A stretch of 10,528 nucleotides of DNA from DATKYV01 sp035528275. GTDB lineage: Bacteria; Acidobacteriota; Terriglobia; UBA7540. Location: NCBI GenBank assembly GCA_035528275.1, contig DATKYV010000115.1, positions 1 to 10,528 of the forward strand. Reading direction: 5' to 3'. The notes beneath the pieces are model-generated. The model saw only the letters and a program-made list of their open reading frames with translations, was not told the origin of the DNA and searched no databases. Below, piece by piece: positions 6,131 through 10,528 of the stretch. The position numbers were made by a program, and so were the translations under genes. Every line of letters starts with the position of its first letter. Position 1 is the first letter of the stretch.

Positions 6131-7627
6131 ATGGTCGATCCCAGTTTTGCCGAATTCAAACGCCTCGCCCACCGCGGCAACGTCGTGCCGGTCTACCGGA
6201 CGATTGTGGCAGACCTGCTGAGTCCCGTTGCCGCTTTCCTGAAGCTCACTCCACAAACCAGCGGTGAGGCGAAGAAACACCCGCACAGTTTCCTGCTGGA
6301 AAGCGTCGAGGGCGGCGAGCACGTGGGGCGCTACACCTTTTTCGGCGTCGATCCCTTCCAGGTGATCTCCTGCCGCGGCGAACGCATCACTCTCACGCGC
6401 GCTTCACGCGTCACGCACGAGACGGGCAACATCTTCGAGTACCTCCGGCAAGTTGGGAAGAAGTACCGCCCCGTGCAGCTTCGCGGGCTGCCGCCATTTT
6501 CCGCCGGCGCCGTGGGCTATCTCTCCTACGAGACCGTCCGCATGCTCGAGCGCCTGCCGGCGCGCGTCGAGCCGGACGTTGACCTGGACGACGCGGTCTT
6601 CATGTACTTCGCGAACCTGGTGGCCTTCGACCACGTCCAGCACCGCCTGTTCCTCATCGCCAACGTCCTGACCGAAGAAGGACCGGGAAGCCTGAAGGTC
6701 AAGTACGACGCGGCCGTGCGCCAGCTCGACCGCCTGGAGCGGCAGATCCTCCGCCCGCTGCGCCTGCCGCGCTTCCGCCGTCCCGCCGGGCCCTTGCGCG
6801 TCCGGCACAACATGACCGGCGCAAGATATGAGGCGATGGTCGAGCGCGCCAAGGAATACATCCGCGCCGGCGATATCTTTCAGGTGGTGCTGTCGCAGCG
6901 GCTCGAAGTCCCGGTGCGCGTGCCGCCTTTCGAGGTCTACCGCGCGCTCCGCGTGGTCAATCCCTCGCCTTACATGTATTTCCTGCGGCTGGGCGATTCC
7001 ACCGTACTCGGCTCTTCGCCCGAAATGCTGGTGAAGGTGACGGGGCGTGAGGTTGAGTACCGGCCCATCGCCGGCACGCGGCCGCGCGGCCAGACCGAGG
7101 AAGAGGACCGGCGGCTCGAAGCCGAGTTGCGTTCCGATGAGAAAGAGCGCGCCGAACACATCATGCTCGTCGACCTGGGCCGCAACGACATCGGGCGCGT
7201 CTGCGAGTTCTCGACGGTGCGACCGAAAGAGGTGATGTTCGTGGAGCGCTACTCGCACGTCATGCACCTGGTCTCTTCGATTCAAGGCCAGCTTCGGCCG
7301 GATGCCGACAGCTACTCGACCCTTGCCGCCTGCTTCCCCGCCGGGACACTTTCCGGCGCGCCCAAGGTCCGCGCCATGGAAATCATCGATGAGCTGGAGC
7401 CGACGCGCCGCGGGCTCTACGGCGGCTCGGTGCTCTACCTCGACTTTTCCGGGAACCTCAACTCGTGCATCGTCATCCGCACCGTCTTGATTAAAGACCG
7501 CAAAGCCTACCTGCAAGCCGGGGCCGGCATCGTCGCCGACTCCGTCCCGGCGCGCGAATATCAGGAGTCCATGAACAAGGCCCAGGCCGTCCTCAAGGCC
7601 TTCGCGATGGCGGAAGAAGGGCTGTGA
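6131..7627 (+). CDS. trpE: Anthranilate synthase component I
   Basis: Converts chorismate to anthranilate using ammonia supplied by the TrpG glutaminase, the committed step of tryptophan synthesis. From the ATG at 6131 it has 498 residues, full length. LLES (55-58) belongs to the N-terminal tryptophan feedback-binding region. The chorismate-binding domain (about 230-490) shows PIAGTRPRG (312-320), EHIMLVDLGRND (342-353), GTLSGAPKVRAMEIIDELE (405-423) and GAGIVADSVPAREYQE (464-479). All fit TrpE better than PabB. The in-frame TTG at 6119 lies inside the heptamer array and adds only four residues; MVDPSFAEF at 6131 looks like the family start. No Shine-Dalgarno precedes either, so translation may depend on read-through from aroDE or on the unstructured T-rich leader. 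No trpG, trpD or trpC follows in the window. Confidence 0.95.
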   Translation: MVDPSFAEFKRLAHRGNVVPVYRTIVADLLSPVAAFLKLTPQTSGEAKKHPHSFLLESVEGGEHVGRYTFFGVDPFQVISCRGERITLTRASRVTHETGNIFEYLRQVGKKYRPVQLRGLPPFSAGAVGYLSYETVRMLERLPARVEPDVDLDDAVFMYFANLVAFDHVQHRLFLIANVLTEEGPGSLKVKYDAAVRQLDRLERQILRPLRLPRFRRPAGPLRVRHNMTGARYEAMVERAKEYIRAGDIFQVVLSQRLEVPVRVPPFEVYRALRVVNPSPYMYFLRLGDSTVLGSSPEMLVKVTGREVEYRPIAGTRPRGQTEEEDRRLEAELRSDEKERAEHIMLVDLGRNDIGRVCEFSTVRPKEVMFVERYSHVMHLVSSIQGQLRPDADSYSTLAACFPAGTLSGAPKVRAMEIIDELEPTRRGLYGGSVLYLDFSGNLNSCIVIRTVLIKDRKAYLQAGAGIVADSVPAREYQESMNKAQAVLKAFAMAEEGL

Positions 7628-8052
7628 GAGAGGGGCTCTGGTGGTGGGGCCGGAAGGCTTGGTTCGGCTCAACCATGTAGATTTCTGAGGCACGAATCTT
7701 TGGATAACCTGCCTATTTTCAATAACATTCCGGCAATATTTCGTATGTCTTTTGTTTTCAACCACATTCCGGGTTCGTTCCAGTTTTCCACAGTTACGAC
7801 TCTTTGTTTTCAATAAGATTCCGGCTTCGTTCCGCTATTTTCAAGTAACTTTATTTTTGCACCAGTCGGCGCCGGGCGCATGGAGGGCGCGCCTCGAATC
7901 GGCTGTCGGGCCTCCCTGCCGGTCCCCCTTCGGTTTACCGACCCATCCATGGCCTGTCTCCATAGCCGTCCCCAAGGCTGCAACATACGCTACTATTCTA
8001 GCCTACCACATGGCGAGCTGTCCGTCAAGGTGGCAAGGGCGGCGCTTGTTGC
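7628..8052. other. Gene-free gap after trpE
   Basis: These 425 bases hold no frame that looks coding on either strand. The first 85 bases follow trpE without a recognisable terminator. The middle (about 7700-7860) is markedly AT-richer than its surroundings and carries the direct-repeat cluster listed separately. The last 190 bases are GC-rich again with no clear signal. The change in composition suggests inserted or decayed foreign DNA. Confidence 0.5.
7716..7842 (-). repeat. Cluster of diverged direct repeats, possible IS end
   Basis: TTTTCAATAACATTCCGG (7716), TTTTCAACCACATTCCGG (7755) and TTTTCAATAAGATTCCGG (7807) are copies of one 18-base unit. The second and third also share the extension (G/C)TTCGTTCC. 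Partial copies begin at 7784 (TTTTCCACAG) and 7838 (TTTTCAAGTAAC). Spacing is irregular, 23 to 39 bases between successive units. On the minus strand the unit reads as a GGAAT block, a short linker and TTGAAAA. Multiple diverged copies near one edge resemble the transposase binding sites at ends of IS21-type elements, but no transposase gene is present, so this is at most a relic. That link is from memory and weak. Confidence 0.5.
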
Positions 8053-8271
8053 TCAGTTGTAGCGCCCCAGGTGGCTGAGTTTCTCTTCCAGGTGGGTCTT
8101 CACCGCCGGCCATTCGGAGGCGATGATGCTGTAGTAGACGGAATGCCGAAGGCGGCCGGTGGAAGTAATCATGTGGTTGCGGAAGGTGCCTTCCTCTTTC
8201 GCCCCGATGCGCACGAGGGTTTTACGTGAGTGGTTGTTGAGCGCGCCGGGCTTGAATCTCAAGTGCCGGCA
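8053..8271 (-). pseudogene. 5'-truncated copy of the GNAT acetyltransferase
   Basis: The minus strand reads the last 68 residues or so of a GNAT protein collinear with residues 128-195 of the intact gene at 8927-9514, without internal frameshift. Both share RIGAKEEGTFRNHMITSTG, then RLRHS, YYSII, SEWPAVKT and LEEK; only the tails differ (LSHLGRYN here, VRHK there). Similarity stops near 8271. The acetyl-CoA binding half is missing and there is no start codon in a sensible place, so this is a remnant. DNA at 8141-8213 is identical base for base to 9003-9075. Confidence 0.85.
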
Positions 8272-8366
8272 GCTTGGCGGCCTGACTTGACTTTGCCGCA
8301 CCGAACTGGTACGTGTGGTTCTCGGGTTTTGGACGTCCGCTCCTCCGGGGCCGGGCATTGGATCGG

Positions 8367-8606
8367 GTGGATGAATTCTCCCTGCTTCAGAGGTGGATTC
8401 AACTGAGCAAAGTGAAGGAACGATTTGTTGTGGATGAACACGGCAACCGCATGAGCGTGGTGTTGGACATCACGGATTATGAGAGACTGCTGAAGGATCT
8501 TGAAGAGTTGGAGTCCATCCGCGCCTACGACGCCGCAAAGCTGTCCGCAAAAGAAGCTGTTCCCTTCGAACAGGCGATTGCTGAAATCGAACGCGATCGC
8601 CGATGA
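8367..8606 (+). CDS. Antitoxin of a RelE/ParE-type toxin-antitoxin pair (Phd/RelB-like)
   Basis: The conserved part is KVKERFVVDEHGNRMSVVLD, then ITDYERLLKDLEELESIRAY, then AKEAVPFEQAIAEIERDRR. This is the usual antitoxin build: a small N-terminal DNA-binding and dimerisation fold followed by a charged helix that covers the toxin. It would neutralise the toxin and repress its own operon. The start is uncertain. GTG at 8367 is the nearest usual codon before the conserved region, and GTG at 8313 would add 18 residues. The only good ribosome binding site, AGAGG at 8389-8393, points 9 bases on to a CTG at 8403, giving a 67-residue protein starting right at the conserved part. Its stop overlaps the toxin start as ATGA, so the pair is translationally coupled. 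Confidence 0.82.
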   Translation: MDEFSLLQRWIQLSKVKERFVVDEHGNRMSVVLDITDYERLLKDLEELESIRAYDAAKLSAKEAVPFEQAIAEIERDRR

Positions 8607-8860
8607 GTTACTCCCTTTTCATTCTTCGCCAAGCCCAGAAAGAGCTGAGCAAGCTCCCCGGCGAAGCCTATATACGGATACGGGAAGCCGTGCGTGCTCT
8701 TGCGCAGGAGCCGCGGCCCTCAGGGTGCCGGAAGCTTACGGCTCGCGATGGTTGGCGTGTCCGCGTAGGTGACTACCGCGTGATCTACGAAATCGATAAC
8801 CGGGAACGCAGGGTAACGATCCTGCACGTCGGCCATCGGCGAGACGTCTACCGCCAATAA
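8603..8860 (+). CDS. RelE/ParE-family toxin
   Basis: An 85-residue toxin of the RelE/ParE superfamily, which stops growth by cutting mRNA in the ribosome (RelE) or attacking gyrase (ParE). It shows the family order: an N-terminal strand YSLFILRQAQKEL, two helices, then K44 in RKLTARDGW, WRVRVGDYRVIYEID (51-65) and the end block HVGHRRDVYR (75-84). The basic residues K44, R53, R59 and R79/R80 with Y83 match the spread of catalytic residues in ribosome-dependent RelE members, so an RNase role is more likely than gyrase poisoning; this is inference. It overlaps the antitoxin stop by four bases. The pair lies between two copies of a GNAT gene end. Confidence 0.92.
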   Translation: MSYSLFILRQAQKELSKLPGEAYIRIREAVRALAQEPRPSGCRKLTARDGWRVRVGDYRVIYEIDNRERRVTILHVGHRRDVYRQ

Positions 8861-8926
8861 CCACAAAGCCGCCACAAATATCTCATACTTGCCCACACCG
8901 GGTCCGAGAGTCTGCGCTTCCCTCTT

Positions 8927-9514
8927 CTACTTGTGCCGGACCTTCTCCTCCAACCGGGTTTTGACCGCCGGCCACTCGGAATCGATGATGCTGTAGTAGG
9001 CAGAATGCCGAAGGCGGCCGGTGGAAGTAATCATGTGGTTGCGGAAGGTGCCTTCCTCTTTCGCCCCGATGCGCAGCAGAGCGGCGCGCGACTTTTCATT
9101 GAGCGAGTCGGTCTTGAACTCGACGCGAATGCAGTCCCAGGTTTCAAAAGCCTGGCGAAGCATCAGGTATTTGGCTTCGGTATTGGCGGCGGTGCGCTGC
9201 CACCTGAGACCCAGCCACGTCCAGCCAATCTCGACGCGGCGGTTCGCGCGGTCGATGTTGCCGTAGCGCGTGCTGCCGATAACCCGCCCGCTGGCTTTTT
9301 CAATAGCGGCAAATGGCAAGGCGACGCCCCTTGCCTGCTCGTCGAGCGCCGTCTGAATGTAAGCGCGCATCTCATCAGGCGTCCTCACCGGCTGAGTGGT
9401 CCAGCGCCAGAGCTCCTCGTCCAGGCCCGCCTCGCAGAGGCCGGCGTGGTGCTCGAGTGACAAAGGCTCCAGGCGGATGAAATTCCCTTCCAAGGTGACA
9501 GGTTCTATCAGCAT
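8927..9514 (-). CDS. GNAT-family N-acetyltransferase (RimJ/RimL type)
   Basis: A 195-residue single-domain acetyltransferase of the Acetyltransf_3 / RimJ-RimL branch, which uses acetyl-CoA to acetylate an amino group of a protein, small molecule or antibiotic. The N-terminal strand is LEGNFIRLEPLSLEHHAGL (8-26). PFAAIEKASGRVIGSTRY (67-84) forms the central strands. VEIGWTWLGLRWQRTAANTE (94-113) is the acetyl-CoA region, with QRTAAN standing where other members have Q/RxxGxG/A; the missing glycine is shared by this branch. FETWDCIRVEFKTDSLNEKS (123-142) and AALLRIGAKEEG (144-155) follow. No ribosome binding site is obvious before the ATG at 9514. The substrate is unknown. Its 3' end converges on the toxin gene and its last 68 codons exist again at 8053-8271. 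Confidence 0.92.
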   Translation of the reverse strand: MLIEPVTLEGNFIRLEPLSLEHHAGLCEAGLDEELWRWTTQPVRTPDEMRAYIQTALDEQARGVALPFAAIEKASGRVIGSTRYGNIDRANRRVEIGWTWLGLRWQRTAANTEAKYLMLRQAFETWDCIRVEFKTDSLNEKSRAALLRIGAKEEGTFRNHMITSTGRLRHSAYYSIIDSEWPAVKTRLEEKVRHK

Positions 9515-9545
9515 GGGTTCGGAATAGAAGAAAAGCCGTGGACCT

Positions 9546-9560
9546 CCCGATTAAATCGGG
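9546..9560. repeat. Small perfect inverted repeat upstream of the GNAT gene
   Basis: CCCGATT and AATCGGG (7 bases each) flank a single A at 9553, about 32 bases before the GNAT start on its strand. It is a near-continuous dyad, of a size that suits a dimeric regulator, but may also be the edge of the palindromic element next to it. Confidence 0.35.
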
Positions 9561-9593
9561 ACAGGTTCCGGTCCGCGCTGCGCGGCCGTACCT

Positions 9594-9666
9594 GGTAGGG
9601 GAGGGCCTTCACGGCCCTCCCGTCCTTCCTGGCCATGCGGGAGCACCATTAAGGGGCTCCCCTACC
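9594..9666. repeat. Palindromic intergenic element of about 73 bases
   Basis: Outer arms GGTAGGGGAG (9594-9603) and CTCCCCTACC (9657-9666) are perfect inverted copies. Inside lie two further hairpins: GGGAGGGCC (9599-9607) with GGCCCTCCC (9613-9621) around a 5-base loop, and GGGAGC (9639-9644) with GCTCCC (9656-9661). The arms overlap, so the outer stem and inner hairpins compete. No T-run follows on either strand. It fills most of the gap between the isomerase-like gene and the GNAT promoter region and looks like a dispersed REP-type element; copies elsewhere cannot be seen from this window. Confidence 0.55.
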
Positions 9667-9675
9667 TGAGCATCC

Positions 9676-10528
9676 TCACGCCGCGTGGTATTCCCAAAGC
9701 GCGCGATAGTACTGCATCAGCCGAATGGGTTCGGGGCTTTCGGGGATTTCGGCGAGCGTGTAGCCGTTGTATCCGGCGGCGCGCAGCAGGCTGAAGAGTT
9801 CGCGCCAAGGATAAGGTTTTTGCCAGTCGGGAAGACCCGGCGCGGGCAGGCGCGTTTCCAGGCCCGCCGCCGTATTCCACGGCGAGAGCGTCCGCCACAG
9901 CTCGTTGATGTGGACGTTGCGAATCCAGGGCTTGAGTAATTCGAAGTATTCCTTCACAGACCCGTTCACCACGTCGGTATCGTTCGAATTCCAGCAGACG
10001 CCCACCGCGGGGTGATGGCAGACGTCCATGATGCGGCGGATGTGAGGCGGCTCCTGTGTTTCCGGGCCGTGAACTTCGACCCACAATTCAACCCCCAGCG
10101 ACTGGGCGTCGTTGCCACACTCATTGAGCGCCCTGCCGATCTGCTCGAGGGTTTTTTCTTTCGGAACACCTTTGGGAAAACCGTTGGGGCGCACCTTCAC
10201 GCCGCGCGCCCCGACATCGCGCCCCAGCTCGGCGAAGCGATGCGTCTCCTCGATGTTCTTGCGCACCACCGCCGGGTCGGCGGAATGGTACTCGCACGTG
10301 CTGCCCAGACTCAAGAGGCGCACGGGCGAGTCCTCAAACTTCTCGCGCACTTCAATCCTTTGCGCTTTGCTCAGCGTCGGCTCGACGCCGTGCTTGTGCG
10401 TGGTACGCAGCTCGACGGCCTCAAAGCCCGTGGCCTGGCAATTCTTGATGATCGTGTCGATGTCCCAGTCCTTGGCCAGGTTGTAGGTAACCGTCCCCAG
10501 CTTGAAGGGAGGCGCGGAACTTTGCGGG
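9676..10528 (-). CDS. Sugar-phosphate isomerase/epimerase-like TIM-barrel protein, 5' end missing
   Basis: The minus strand is open from the right edge to the TGA at 9676-9678, giving the last 283 residues. The visible protein begins PQSSAPPFKLGTVTYNLAKD, so a leader or export signal may lie beyond the edge; the inner start at 10350 is not the true one, since good barrel sequence precedes it. It fits the xylose isomerase-like (AP endonuclease family 2) fold: strand one FKLGTVTYN, then GFEAVELR, VRLLSLGSTCEYH, ARGVKVRPNG, and the probable metal ligands in ELWVEVHG, CWNSNDTD, RNVHINEL and YTLAEIPES. Members isomerise or epimerise sugars, inositols or related polyols. Substrate cannot be told. 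No partner gene is visible in the window. Confidence 0.88.
   Translation of the reverse strand, partial: PQSSAPPFKLGTVTYNLAKDWDIDTIIKNCQATGFEAVELRTTHKHGVEPTLSKAQRIEVREKFEDSPVRLLSLGSTCEYHSADPAVVRKNIEETHRFAELGRDVGARGVKVRPNGFPKGVPKEKTLEQIGRALNECGNDAQSLGVELWVEVHGPETQEPPHIRRIMDVCHHPAVGVCWNSNDTDVVNGSVKEYFELLKPWIRNVHINELWRTLSPWNTAAGLETRLPAPGLPDWQKPYPWRELFSLLRAAGYNGYTLAEIPESPEPIRLMQYYRALWEYHAA

Noticed and set aside
6079..6267. Possible trp leader peptide starting MQKFLPFAF
   Set aside because: It has no tryptophan codons, its hydrophobic start is just the translated heptamer array, and no attenuator stems follow.
6404..7813. Minus-strand frame of 469 codons
   Set aside because: Antisense to trpE and the repeat island; no recognisable domain.
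7716..7842. CRISPR array
   Set aside because: The units are diverged, the spacing is irregular at 23-39 bases and no cas gene is present.
8287..8315. TTGACT plus TACGTG as promoter of the toxin-antitoxin pair
   Set aside because: The -35 is good at 17-base spacing, but the -10 matches the consensus at only two or three positions.

Overview
The window is GC-rich bacterial chromosome, mostly housekeeping genes with a small accessory patch. No rRNA or marker gene fixes the taxon. The plant-like fusion of 3-dehydroquinate dehydratase with shikimate dehydrogenase, the high GC and the style of the intergenic repeats are what I would expect of an Acidobacteriota-like organism. That is inference.

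Layout. The left edge (1-98, minus) holds the first 32 codons of a ThiF/MoeB-type E1 enzyme. It diverges from a plus-strand block of protein-L-isoaspartate O-methyltransferase (pcm) and a family 2 glycosyltransferase whose promoter geometry suggests a leaderless mRNA. Between the glycosyltransferase and the converging Nudix gene lies a self-contained unit of about 220 bases. It has a good sigma70-type promoter, a ribosome binding site complementary to the whole 16S 3' tail, a 13-codon reading frame, several nested stems and an intrinsic terminator. I take it to be an undescribed structured or dual-function small RNA, and it is the most interesting item here.

On the minus strand a secreted or lipoprotein-type M20 metallopeptidase is translationally coupled to a Nudix hydrolase. 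After about 480 bases without a convincing gene comes the aromatic amino acid block: aroDE (steps 3 and 4 of the shikimate pathway in one polypeptide), then trpE (the committed step to tryptophan). A tandem heptamer repeat runs up to the trpE start, where a Shine-Dalgarno would be expected. No trpG follows.

The right third is accessory. It contains an AT-rich cluster of diverged direct repeats that may be an insertion-sequence end, a 5'-truncated copy of a GNAT acetyltransferase, a RelE/ParE-type toxin-antitoxin pair and then the intact GNAT gene. The truncated and intact GNAT 3' ends form direct repeats around the toxin-antitoxin pair. A palindromic element of about 70 bases separates the GNAT gene from a sugar-phosphate isomerase/epimerase-like TIM-barrel gene that runs off the right edge.
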